A stretch of 64,000 bases of DNA, from contig NC_071329.1 of NCBI RefSeq assembly GCF_010183535.1, positions 18,366,879 to 18,430,878 of the forward strand. The letters run 5' to 3'. This DNA comes from Caenorhabditis remanei (Eukaryota > Nematoda > Chromadorea > Rhabditida > Rhabditidae). Below the pieces are notes generated by a model. That model ran no database searches and was not told the DNA's origin. It saw only the letters and a program-made list of their open reading frames with translations. Numbering within the stretch: position 1 is the first letter of the stretch; every line of letters begins with the position of its first letter. Below, piece by piece: positions 22,131 through 34,300 of the stretch. A program made the position numbers and the translations under genes.

Positions 22131-22285
22131 CTAGTTGACAACTTTTTAGTCGCTCCGCCCACTTTTGAGATATGCGCCTTTAAAGACAAAGAGAACGCGC
22201 GCGCCGCCGACACCCCAGACTATCTTTAAAGACGCATATCTCAAAAGTGGGCGGAGCTATCAAAAGTTGTCAACTACAAAAATGT
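22131..22285. repeat. Fold-back MITE, family C
   Basis: Arms share cacttttgagatatgcgcct and its complement, preceded by the gctccgccca motif and tagttgacaac. A GC-rich centre is unique to this copy. Other full hairpins: 22,824-23,005, 47,870-47,998, 48,235-48,405 and 56,535-56,705. Single arms: 8,990, 47,340, 47,530, 56,845, 60,675, 60,870 and 63,780. Confidence 0.8.
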
Positions 22286-22351
22286 AACCCTTGATTTGAT
22301 CTACAAAATGAAATAAACTAAAAACATTAAAAATCAAAAATTCAAAAAATT

Positions 22352-22422
22352 GACCCCAAACGAGTTCGAACCTCGGTACCCATTCTCATAGTGGTGCATC
22401 TTGACCAAAATCTTCTTTGCCA
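22352..22422 (-). repeat. tRNA-like SINE-type repeat, subfamily T
   Basis: Complement carries gggtaccgaggttcgaactc (box B-like) ending in tggggtca. It sits between two family C hairpins. Confidence 0.55.
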
Positions 22423-22823
22423 AATTTTTGCAAAAAATGTGGTTTCCGACACGGAAAACTATGTTTTCAGTAGTTTTTAACGTCAGAAATGGAATTTTCC
22501 GGTTATTTTGATGTAAAAATCACATTTTCGCGATAAAAATGACTAATTTAGCGAATTTCCAATTTTAAAGGCGCATATCACAAAAGTGGGCGGAGCTATC
22601 TGAAAAGCTGTCAACTATGAAAATGAAGGTCTAAGTGTGGCCTATACAATTTAAAAGCTGGAAAATAAATAAACAGTACAAATATTCTGTGTAATTAACA
22701 ACAAATCAAGTGAATAATTTGAAAAAAATTTCAGACCAAAATTTTTTTTTCTAACTTTTTCCAGAATTTTTTTTTCAAAAATTGGTATTTTGTCAAAAAA
22801 CGCTATAAAAATGTGTAAATTAA

Positions 22824-23005
22824 AGCTAGACCTTCATTTTTGTATTTGATAACTTTTCGATAACTCCGCCCACTTTTGAGATATGCGCCTTTAAAGCTGC
22901 CAGCTTCTCTGCGCCTTCCCCCATCTCACTAGTAGTTGGCTATCTTTAAAGGCGCATATCTCAAAAGTGGGCGGAGCTATCAAAAAATTGTCTACTACAA
23001 AAATG
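22824..23005. repeat. Fold-back MITE, family C
   Basis: Two arms with cacttttgagatatgcgcct and its complement surround a pyrimidine-rich 50-bp centre. It ends about 170 bp from the 3' end of the saposin-like gene. Confidence 0.8.
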
Positions 23006-23172
23006 TAGCCCTAGGCTTGATCTACACAGTCATAACAAATATAACATTTCTACAGTAACCCAGGAAGTCGTGACGGGATCTCAAAGTTCTCCGATCTCAA
23101 CCGATCTCAACCATAAATCCTGAAATTTGCTCAAAAAAGAATTTATTTCCAGAAATTCCAGAAAATAAGATA

Positions 23173-23178
23173 TTTATT
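23173..23178 (-). terminator. Poly(A) signal AATAAA overlapping the stop codon
   Basis: On the minus strand the stop TAA of the saposin-like gene is itself part of AATAAA, implying a very short 3' UTR. Confidence 0.6.
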
Positions 23179-24145
23179 CACAAAAATGAATCGCTTTACA
23201 AACATGTTCTCCAATCCGAGTGTCCACTCCATCCGCCACTATTCCCTTGATAATTTTATCCAACTCATTTTTCACGAACATATTACAGAACAGGCCGCCA
23301 AACTTGTTGTGAAGAACTTTCGAGAAAAAGGCGTCGCAGATTTGAACACCAAGCTTTTCATTGATTATCTGCAAGAAAATTGCGAAATTTTGAGCCAAAA
23401 ATCGCAAAAAACGCGCCAAAGACACGCCAGATGCACCATTTATTGCACAAATGCGATATTTTGGTCGGAAACCAAATTTTTTGGTCAATATTGTCAAAAA
23501 TCTCAATCTCTGCCTGTTTTTCTGTTCAAATCCAAAAAATTCGAAACATTTTGAGCGGGAAATCCCGAAAAACGAGCCAAAGACACGCCAGATGCACCAT
23601 TTTTCGGACAAATGCAATTTTTTAGTTGGAAATCAATATTATTGGGCTAAAGTTTAAAAAATCTCAGTTTCTGTCTGTTTTTTGTTATATTCAAAAATAA
23701 TTTGGTAAATTTTGAGCCAAAAATCGCATAAAAAGCGCCAAAGACACGCCAGACGGACCATTTCCGGGAAAACTTCAATTTCTCAGCCAAAAATAGAGCT
23801 TTTTGCATAAAAACTGGCATATATACTAAAACAGACATGCTCTATCTACTCCAACTAAAATTCCGCGTCTCGGACATCCAGACACCCGGAAATCCGGACG
23901 GACAACTCACAAGCTCTCCATCTACCAGCTCAATGTTATCAATCATAATGTCATCACACACTCGGCATCGATATTTTTTGAATATTTCGAGATTTGTGTC
24001 GCCCGAGATTGTTGGGAGCTAAAAAATCGATAATTGGAGCTCCTTCTTGGCTACAGTAACCTACAGTATGATTATTCGTCGCGATTGCAGTGGAAACCAT
24101 GAAAAATATAAAAATTAGAGGTAAAATAGATAGAAATTGATGCAT
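23174..24145 (-). CDS. Saposin-like (SapB) secreted protein, caenopore type
   Basis: Three exons (24065-24145, 23911-24018, 23174-23368), all phase 0, give 127 residues. Residues 1-22 form a hydrophobic signal peptide (MHQFLSILPL start). The mature part has the six cysteines of a saposin B fold: C45 and C48 (CxxC), C74, C91, C120 and C126, with CKAIHFC at the end. Family knowledge: nematode saposin-like proteins are small, disulphide-locked and helical. Several are intestinal pore-forming antimicrobials and others act on lysosomal lipids. Which applies here cannot be told. Intron 1 is only 46 nt. Intron 2 (542 nt) is filled by 160-bp units related to the array at 20.8 kb. The exon 2 donor ctt|gtgagt was preferred over an earlier gta site because it keeps frame and the expected C48-C74 spacing. 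Confidence 0.82.
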
Positions 24146-24514
24146 TTTTGAGTGAAAATGACATTTTTCAGTTGAGAATGCTTTAAATGCCACTGTTATC
24201 ATATTATTCACTTGTTATCGTCTTATCACTTGTTTGAGAGCAAATCAAACTGTCAAAACAAACAAATTTAACTGGAAATGACGTCAGACACATTTTTCAA
24301 GTTTAAAATTTGCCGGAAACTGCTTTAAAACCTTTAAAACCTAGAAAAATCTCTATTTAGAATTAATTAAATTCAAATTTTCACTCTTCCCGCCAATTTT
24401 TCAAAAGTACGCAATTGTGCGTCAAGTCTGGTGTTTGCGGACTTTCCCAATTTTTCTCATTTTTATTCCATTTTTTTTCGATTTCCATCGAATTTTCACC
24501 GATTTCCAGCGAAA

Positions 24515-27500
24515 ATGGGTGAGTTTTACATGAAAAAATCATTTAAATCATCAAAAATATATATTTTAGTGTCTACACGCAGTGGAAACCGCACAACGAG
24601 ACCATCGCCGGTAGGGAAAAAATTTTCCAAAAAAAAATTTTTTTTTCGGTTTTTAGGGTGAACCAGAGAAATCAGAGGCGCCGAAACCGACAGAAACACC
24701 GAAAAGACGCGGAAGATCGGCGAAAAATGTGAAAAAAGTGTTCGACGACGAGGAATCGGTGACTTCAGGCACGCCGATGGTGACTCCACAAGTTTCGACT
24801 CAAATTTCTGAGGAATCTGTGGTTTCTGGAGCTTCTGAAGCTGATAATGAGCCGGAAATCGTTCAAGTGGAGCCAAAAACCTTGTCGCCGAAAAAATCGG
24901 AGTCGCAGACCTTGTCGCCTAGAAAATCGCCAAGAAGTACGGAATTTTTGCGTTCAAACCGAAAAATTGGGGGTTTTTAGCATGGAAACACGATAAAAAT
25001 CGCAATTTTCGAATAAAAAACCTGGTTTTTGGTGAAAAAACGGTGTTTAAGCTATCTTTCTGAAAGAAATCGGAGCCAGAACCCGGAACCCGGCGCAAAG
25101 TACGAATTTTTGCGCTCAAATCAGAAAATTGGGGGTTTGAAGCGAATATAGCATGAATAATGGGAAAAATCGCAGTTTTGAGTCAAAAACCGGTTTTTTC
25201 ATTAAAAACAGTGTTTTGGTCATTAAAATTCGCTCAAAATTGGGTTAGAATAGGTTTTTGGCCTATTTGAGCTGTTAAAAGATAAAACATAGAAATTTTG
25301 TTATTCCAAAGCTGGAAAACTGCGAAAATTGACATTTTTAGCGTCATGTACTGTTTTTCCCGATGAAAATCGATTTCTAGTGAAATTCAGCCAATTTTAG
25401 ATATTTTTAGCTCTAAAAATCAATAAAAACTACGATTTTTAGCCAATTTTCGCATTTTCTACCTAAAAAAAATGCAATTTTTGGTCTAAGTTTGTCACCA
25501 AAATCACCATTTTTCAGCGATTTGCATTGAAAATTGGTTTTTTGTCTCAAAAATTACAAAATTCGATGATTTTAGCCGATTTTTGACAGTTTTTCATGCT
25601 TAAATCGTCCAAAATTACCGAATTTCAGCTGTTTTCATCAACTTCTGACTGAAAAAACGCGATTATTCGTGCTGGAAATAGTAAAATTAAACTTTTTGAG
25701 GTTTTTATTGATTGAAAACGCCAAAACCGCGCCAACGGCACGCCAGATGCACCATATTTGGAGCAAAATTATTGGGAACCTTTTTTGATTCAAAATCATC
25801 GATTTTAGCTGAAAATTATGGTTTTTATCGGTTTTTAGGTGGAAATTAGACTGAAAATTGACTAAAATTAGCTGAAAATGGTATTTTTTAACGATTTTTA
25901 GGTAAAAATATCTTAAAATTGTCTAAAATTGACCGAATTTGGCTGAAAATCGCGATTTTTCAGCGATTTTTTCGATCAAAATTCATCAAAAATTGCATTT
26001 CCAGACATCCCATCACCGAAAAAGGAGCTCTCGGAGCCAAGTATCCCATCGATTGACGTCTTCACTTCAGATGACGCTTCAGATGACGTGAAAATCTCTC
26101 CGAAAAAGTCAGAATCCTCGATTTCATTGAAAAAGGAGGATTCAGAAGCTCCAGAAGAAGATTCAGATGACGACGACGACGAGCCAATGGAGATTTCATC
26201 GAAAGCTCCACAGAAGGATTCAGAAGACGTCGTGGAGAAAGATTCAGAAGGCTCCGACGACGACGACGATGAGCCGATGGAAGTGACGTCATCGAAAGTT
26301 GAGGAAAAAGGGGCGGAGCCCAAGAGCATCGTGGAGAAACTTCTGGAGAAAAAAGCGGAGAAATCGGCGAAAATCGCCGCGAAAAAGTTGAAGAAAAGAA
26401 ATAAGAAGAAGGAGATGAAGAAGATTTCGGAGGGTGTTTTTGAGGTTAAAATGAAGAAAAGGTAGGAAAAAGTGATTTTTTGGCTGAAAATCGCTGTTTT
26501 TTGGCGATTTTCAGCCAAATTCAGCTACTTTTAGGCATTTTTCGCCTGAAAATCGTTTAAAAACGTGATTTTCAGCCAGTTTTCAGTTAAAATCGCGGTT
26601 TCTTGAATAGATTTGGAAAATGCTTAAAATTGACTGAATATGACTGAAAATCGCTGTTTTTTTGGATGAAAATCGTGGTTTTTTGGATGACAATCACTAA
26701 TTTGAGACTGAAAATCGTAGTTTTTAGCTGAAAATTGCGAGTTTTTGGTTGGAAATTGTAGTTTTTTGACTGAAAATCGTGGTTTTATCGATTTTTAGAT
26801 GAAAAGTGATTAAAATTGGCTGAAAATCGTGGTACATTTTTAGAACAAGCTCTGGCGCGTCTTTGACGCGTTTTTCCACATTTCTGATTGTCAAGCGCGC
26901 CTTTGACGCGTTTTAGAAGCCGGTCCTTCTTTTGCTACTTTCGAGTGTGGCAGGCGTACCTTTGGCGCGTTCTGAAATCGGAAATTCTTCTGAAATGAGG
27001 GGCTGTGTCTGGCGCACCTTTGACGCTTTTTAGACGTTTTTGATGAATCTGGCGCACCTTTGACGCTCATCTGAATCACCTTAATACTTGGAAAATAAGG
27101 AATTCCTAGGGGCGCGTCTGAGGCACGCCAGCGAAATGTTTAAAATTGGCTGAATTTGGCTGAAAATCGTGGTTTTTGGCTGAAAATCGAGATTTTTGTC
27201 GATTTTTAGGTGAAAAATGTCTGAAAATTGGCTGAAAATGGCTGAAAATCGTATTTTTGATCGATTTTCAGCCAATTTCAGACATTTTCCACCTAAAAAT
27301 CGATAGAAAACAACGATTTTCAGCCAATTTTTGCCAATTTTAAACGTTTTTCACCCATAAATCGATTGAAAAATCACGTTTTTTTGCCAATTTTCATTGA
27401 AAATCGTGGTTTTTTAATCGATTTTTAGATGAAAATGTCTGAAATTGGCTTAAGAAACCACGATTTTCAACCAATTTCAGACATTTTCCACCTAAAAATC

Positions 27501-27781
27501 GATAAATAACACGATTTTCAGCCATTTTGGGACATTTTTCAGCATTTTTGGCTATAAAAATCATGATTTTTCATCAAATTTTACCCCATTTTCACTAATT
27601 TTTCTCTATTTTTTCCAGCAAGGCGAAATTCAACGTGGTCACCCTTTCCAATGGTGTTCAGAAGATGTTGGAACCAGAAATCAATTTCCGTGAGGAACTT
27701 CTGAAAGCGAGAACCGCCGGAACTCGTTGTGTCGATACGGAGAAGTTCTATCAGAGAGCTCAATGGGTCTCGAGACGATAA
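24515..27781 (+). CDS. Lys/Glu-rich, probably nucleolar protein (weak NOL7 C-terminal resemblance)
   Basis: Exons 24515-24518, 24570-24610, 24657-24936, 26005-26461 and 27619-27781 keep phase and give 314 residues. The first exon codes only ATG plus one base. The start reads M-V-S-T-R-S-G. The middle has SPKK/SPRK motifs, acidic Asp runs (SDDDDDEPME twice) and a Lys-rich helix, typical of nucleolar or chromatin proteins. The last exon (KAKFNVVTLSNG to the end) has FREELL...TR...TEKFYQ, which I align by eye with the C-terminal NUC129 region of NOL7, an rRNA-maturation factor; this is tentative. An optional 33-nt in-frame exon at 25067-25099 is possible but its acceptor is poor. That segment is a degenerate copy of the end of exon 3 plus its intron. 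Confidence 0.7.
25100..26004. repeat. Intron with phased A/T clusters
   Basis: Dense AAAA and TTTT clusters alternate about every ten bases (for example gctgaaaatcgcgattttt). One unit with gcgccaacggcacgccagatg lies near 25,730. Confidence 0.5.
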
Positions 27782-30700
27782 TTGATGTTGATTTTCATTG
27801 TTTTTTGTTTTGTTTTTCAAATTGTTACATGTTTTTATTGGATTTGGGGGCTGAAAATGGTGATTTTTGGTGGTTTTTATCGATTTTTTGCGGTTTTTCG
27901 TGATTTTCTAACTATTTTTAGGTGAAAAATGTCAAAAAATGGCAAATTTTGGCTGAAAATCGAGGTTTTTAACTGGTTTTCAGGTGAGAAATGTCTGAAA
28001 TTTGCTGAAATTGATCGATTTTTGCGGTTTTTCGACTCCAAATTCCCGTTTTTGGCACTTTTTCCACTGAAAATGGTCATTTTTGCAGTTTTTTGGCTAC
28101 ATTTTGGTCATTTGTGTTTATTGGATTTGGGCGCTGAAAATGTTGATTTTTAAGGAGTTTTAGTCGATTTTTAACTGTTTTTTCGTTGTTTTCTGACCTC
28201 AAATTCCTTTTTCCACACCTTTTCTATAGAGTCTCTAGAGAAAAATGACAAATTTCGACGACTTTAACCGATTTTCGACAATATTTACTCTGAAAATTCA
28301 ATTTTTCATGCTGAAATCTTCTAAAATGACCGAATTCCAACTGCTTCTCGGCTTTCAGTCAATAATTGGTGAAAACAGTTGAAATCTGTGATTTTCGATG
28401 ATTTCAGCATGAAAAACTGAGTTTTCAGAGTGAAAATTGTCGAAGATCGGCTAAAATCATCGAAAATTCACATTTTTATCGATTTTTCACTATTTTCAAT
28501 CAAAAATCCGTTTTTTTTTCGGCTAAAAATTGTATTTTCACTATTTTCACACCATTTTCAGTCCTTTCCACCCATTTTTTGTCGAATTTCTTGTTATTTT
28601 CTCAATTATTTTCTCATTTTTTCCCGTTTTCTTCTATAAATCCCATTTCTGTCCCCTCTCAAATCGATATTTATATCTATTTAGTTTTTTTTGTTCCGTT
28701 TTTACCGTCGTCTCGGAACGATTTCGGTCAAGGTTATTTTGGAATTCTTCCTTCTTCTCATTCCTCCATTTTTCCCTCATTTGACAGTGAGAATTGAACT
28801 TTTTCGCAGATTTAATCGATGGAAAACTCGATTTTTTCGGGATTTTCATGGATTTTATACTCGAAGACGCTGAATTTAGACAATTTTCGACTGAAAAACG
28901 CGATTTTTTACACTGAAATCAGTGTTTTTTGACTGAAAACGGATTTTAGCACAAAAAATTGAGTTTTTAAGTACAAATTGGCTTTAAATCGTCCAAACTC
29001 AGCGATTTCGACGATAAGAAAAAAAAGGAAAACTCGATTTTTCTCGGATTTCCTGAATTTTTAGTTGAAATCGCTGATTTTTGCCGATTTTAGACAATTT
29101 TTTGACTGAAAAACGCGATTTTTCTCGGATTTTCACACTTAAAATGGTGTATTTTGAGCATTTTTGAGTTAAAACAGCTGAAAATCACTCAATTTCGGAC
29201 ATTTTTAACCAAAAATTGCGAATTTCAGTTTTATTCTAATTTTCATGGATTTGGACATGTTTTAGGCGAAATCGATGAATTTGGACGATTTAAAGTCAAT
29301 TTTTGACTGAAAAACGCGATTTTTCGTGCTGAAAATAGTAAAAACCACAAATTTTGAGATTTTTCGTTTAAAAATGGTATTTCGCGAAAATTTTCGACCA
29401 GAAATCAATTTTTCGTACAGAAAATTGCAAAATTTAGCTAATTTCTGACATTTTTTGACTGAAAAACTCGATTTTTTGTCTAAAAGATCACGGAAATGGA
29501 CACTTGGTTTTTGACTATTTTCAGCATGAAAAATCCAGTTTTTCAGCTGAAAATTGTCAGAAATCAGCTAAAAAATTGAATTTTCCAACTGAAAAAGCAA
29601 TCTAAAACCGATTTTTGTCTGAAAAAACGCAATTTTTCGGTAATTTTTACACTAAAACTTGATTTTTCCCATTGAAAAACTGACTTTTTGTGCAGAAACT
29701 GACGAATTCTTGCGGTTTTTGTCATTTTTTTTATTAAAAATGAAAAACTATACTGACGAGAGAGTACGCGTATCGAAGAGAGTGCCCCAGAGAAGTCAGA
29801 CAGTGTTCAAACAATGCTCCGTCTCTCTCCGTCTCTCTTCTCTCGTCGTCGTCGTCGTGGCTTTTCTGTTTGTTTGATTATATGTATACGTGTCAAATGA
29901 GAACACTTTTTTCATTGTTTTCCTGTCAAAAATTGGGTTTTTCGGGAATTTTAAGCGGAAAAATTGAATTATTGTGCATAAAATTGCTATTTCAGGAGAA
30001 ATCACTAAATTTAGACAATTTTAAGCCAATTTTTGACTGAAAAAACGGGATTTTCCGTGCTGAAAATGGTCAAAAACCTCAACTTTTGAGATTTTTCAAT
30101 GAAAAACGGTAGATAATTGTTCTAGAGGATTTTTGATGCTTTTTCCTATCAAAAATTGGGTTTTTGAAGAGTTTTTGTTCGAAAAATAGAATTTTGAGTT
30201 TAAAACCAGTTTTTTCAGGGATTTGAGCTTGGTTTTAGGCGAAAATTTGGTGTTTCTAGCAGATTTTTGATAGGAAAACGAGATTTTTTGGTATTTTTTA
30301 GACTCAAAGTTACTTTTTCCGGCTGCAAAACGCGATTTTTTGGTTAAAATCTGACATTTTTGAAAATAACTTGATTTATTGGTTATTTATTACGAAAAAA
30401 GACATTTTCCGCTCAGAAAATTGCAAAATTTAGCTATTTCTGACAATTTTCGACTGAAAAACGGGATTTTTTGTGCTGCGAATAGTCAAAAATTCGCTAT
30501 TTTTGAGATTTCTAAAGTGAAAAATAGCGGAGAGATTCCCCGTAAAATTGACTTATTTTTGTCTTTTCGAGGCAAAACTGTAATTTTTCTTCAAAAATTG
30601 ATAAAAATTTCATCAATTTCTAATTTTCTTTCAGAACAATCATTTTTCCCGTATTTTCGACCTTGAAATCATATAAACCCACTTAAAATCTTGAAATATT

Positions 30701-31374
30701 GCCTAAAAATGTCGTTTTTCGTTATATTTGAGCTGAAAAATGCAAACTTCGACCCCATTTAAATTGATTTTTATCAAAAATAGCTACTTTTCTGAAAAAA
30801 AGTCAAAATTCGATGATTTTGGTCGATTTTCGACAATTTTCACTCTGAAAATTCAATTTTTTACACTGGAATCATCCAAAATCACCGAATTCCAACTGTT
30901 TTAACCGATTTTTGACTGAAAAACGCGAATTTTTGTGCTGAAATTAGTAAAAATCCACTATTTTCGAGTTTTTTTAAAAACGGTTGATTTCTGATTTAAA
31001 AAACCGTTTTTGAAGAAAAATCTGAAAAATTGTGGATTTTTACTATTTCTAGCACGAGAAATCGCGTTTTTCAGTCAAAAAATTGGTGGAATTTGGTGAT
31101 TTTGAATGATTTCAGCATGAAAAATTGGATTTTCAGAGTAAAAATTGTCGAAAATCGACTAAAATCATCGAATTTTGTTATTTTTGGGACCAACTTCGAT
31201 GGTTTTAGCCGATTTTCAACAATTTTCACACTGAAAATTCAATTTTTCATGCTAAAATCATCCCAAAATCACCGATTTTCTCTAATTTTCCCCTAAAAAC
31301 TCGGAAATCTCTAATTTCTCTTTTTTTTTCCAATTTTCACTCGAAATTCTTCATTTTCCAGGTAGAAAACCACC
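27782..31374. other. Spacer with phased A/T clusters; two possible promoter islands
   Basis: Almost all of it is gaaaat/attttt cluster DNA without believable frames. Exceptions are a pyrimidine-rich stretch at 28,600-28,870 and a CT/GA-rich, GC-richer stretch at 29,745-29,880 (ctctctccgtctctcttct, then repeated cgtc). Either could be a promoter of the transporter gene downstream. AATAAA is not seen soon after the stop at 27,781. Confidence 0.45.
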
Positions 31375-34300
31375 ATGAACCGAGCCAACGACTCGACGAG
31401 CTCCAACTTGAAGCTCATCTCGTTAGTTGTGCTCATTGTGCAGACCACCGCACTCGTTCTCACACTTCGTTACAGTCAGACACAGGTAACAGAGCGATTT
31501 TCAGTCTTTTTAAGCGAAAAATCGAGAAAAACGACAAAATGGACCCGAAATACGTCATTTTGAAGGATTTTTGGCGGAAAATCTGAAATTTTGATCCAAA
31601 AATCTGAAATTTTGATCCAAAAATCTGAAATTGAGATCTAAAAATCTCATTTTTTGGCCGGAATTCTCATTTTTGGCTGAAAATTGTGGTTTTTGACTAA
31701 AAATCTCATTTTTTTTGTCTGAAAATCTCAAATTTTCGCTGAAAATCTCATGTTTCGGCTGAAAATCTCATTTTTGGCTAAAAATCACAATTTTAGCTGA
31801 AAATCTCATTTTTTACTGAAAATCGTGGTTTTTTTTTGCTGAAAATCACAATTTTCGGCTCAAAATTTCAGTTTTTTGCTTAAAGTTTCATCTTTGACTT
31901 AAATTTTTTTTTTGGCTGAAAATCTCATTTTTCGTAGAAAATCTCAAAATTTAAGCTGAAAATCCCAAATTGTTTTCTGAAAATCTCATTTTCTTGGCTG
32001 AAAATCTCTAATTTTTCTAGGTCTCCGACGGTCCTCGTTATCTCTCGTCCACCGCCGTCGTCTGTGCTGAAATTATCAAATTGATTACATGCATTTTTGT
32101 GATTTACCGTAATGCCGGTTATCGATTTTCTGGAATGTTGGCTGAAATGAATCGAGAGATTTTCGCCACTCAGCAGACCAGATCCGACTCCTTGAAGGTT
32201 TATTTCAGAAAAGGGGCGTGGCCTAAAAATCAATATTTCTTTTAGGTAGCTGTTCCAGCTATCATGTACGTCATTCAGAATAATTTGCTATTCTTTGCAC
32301 TCAAAAAATTGGACGCCGCCACTTATCAGGTAGGTAACGCAAAAAAAAAAGGAAAAATTTGGGTTCTGGATGTTGGCAAGTGCGCTCTATTGATAATCCG
32401 GTGATCTCCACGCCAGATTATCAATAGAGCGCACTTGTCACTTTAACGCGGAAGCTATGCCCAAATTTTCATTTTAAAACTGCCAAAGTGTGAATTTTCA
32501 TTGCAAATGCGCTACACTGAGAATCCAATGTATACTATGTGGAAAGTGCGCTCCATTGCTAATTTTGTGTTAAAATCGTTATTTTTTACTCAAAATCTGA
32601 GTTCTTTGTTCAAAAATGACGATTCTAACTCCAGATTATCAATAGAGCGCACTTTCCACACGTCTCAGTTTGCCCTGATGTCCACTGACAGAGGTCAAAA
32701 CGCGCCGAAGGTGCCCCAGGAATCGAAATCTCGCTCAGACAAGCGCGCTCCATTGCTAATTTCTCGAAAAATGCAATTTTTGTTGTTTGAAACCTTGAAA
32801 AATTCCATTTTTTGGAGTTTAAAACTCGGAAAAGTGTCATTTTCAGTGTTTCAACACCTAAAATTGCATTTTTCAGGAAATTAGCAGTAGAGCGCATTTC
32901 GTCACTTTGACGCGGAAGGTATGCCCAAATTTTCATTTACAAGTTGATATACAATGGCAAAAGTGCGCCCCATTGCTAATTTTGTGTTAAAATCGTTATT
33001 TTTCACTCAAAATCTGAGTTTTTGTTAGAAATTACCGATTTCAACACTACATTATCAATAGAGCGCACTTTCCACTGTGACGCGGAAGCTATGCCCAAAT
33101 TTTCATTTTCTTTCTTTTTTCTTTATTTTTTTCCCTAATTCTAGGTCACCTACCAACTAAAAATCCTGACAACCGCCATCTTCTCGGTCACAATGCTCGG
33201 CAAATCACTTCACCGCTACAACTGGCTTGCCCTGATTCTCCTCACCGCCGGTGTCGCCCTGGTACAGTATCCATCTGGAGACTCTCCGGCAAAGACGTCG
33301 TCGGTTCATGACGCCTCCGACAACATTCTCGGATTGGGTGCCGTCCTCGCCGCGTGTTTCTCATCTGGATTCGCTGGTGTCTACTTTGAGAAAATTCTGA
33401 AGACGTCGAAGGTTTCGTTGTGGATTCGTAATATTCAGTTGGCATTCTTCTCGGTATTCGGATCGCTTTTCGTGTGTTGGTTGTACGATTGGCAAGCGAT
33501 TAGTGATGATGGATTCTTGAGAGGATATAATAAGATTATCTGGATTGTTGTGCTTTTGCAGGTAAAAAATCTGAAAATTTTGAGCTAGAAATCAAATTTT
33601 TAGGCTGAAAATCTTGTTTTTTGGCTGAAAAATATGGAGTTTTGACCCAAAAATCTGAAAATTTGAGCCAAAAATCTCATTTTTGTCTGAAAATCTCATT
33701 TTTTGGCTGTAAAATCTCTTTTTTGAGGCAAAAATCTCACTATTTGAGTCAAAAATCACAAATTTTAAGCCAAAAATCTGAAATTTTAGCCAAAACTCGC
33801 ATTTTTTAGCTGAAAATATGAAATTTTGAGCTAAAAATCTCATTTTTTGCATTTTTTTGGGTGAAAATCTAATGTTTTGGCTGAAAATCTCATTTTTGGC
33901 GGAAAAATCACTTTTTGGCTGAAAATTTCATCTTTGGCTGAAAATATCATCTTTGGCTGAAAGTCTAAAATTTTGAGCTGAAAATCTCAATTTTGGCTGA
34001 AAATCTCATTTTTTGGATGAAAATCTCATATTCGGCTGAAAATCTCTTTTTTTTTGGTTGAAAATCTCATTTTATAGCTGAAAATCTCATTTTTGGCTGA
34101 AATTCGTAATTTTCTCGGCCAAAAATCAAAAATTTTGAGCCAAAAATCAAACATTTAGGACAAAAATCTGAAAATTTGAGCCAAAAATATTATTTATAGC
34201 TGAAAATCTCATTTTTGGATGAAAATCTCACTGAAAATCTCATTTTTTTTGGCCGAAAATATGAAATTTCATTTTTCGGCTGAAAATCTAAAATTTTAAC

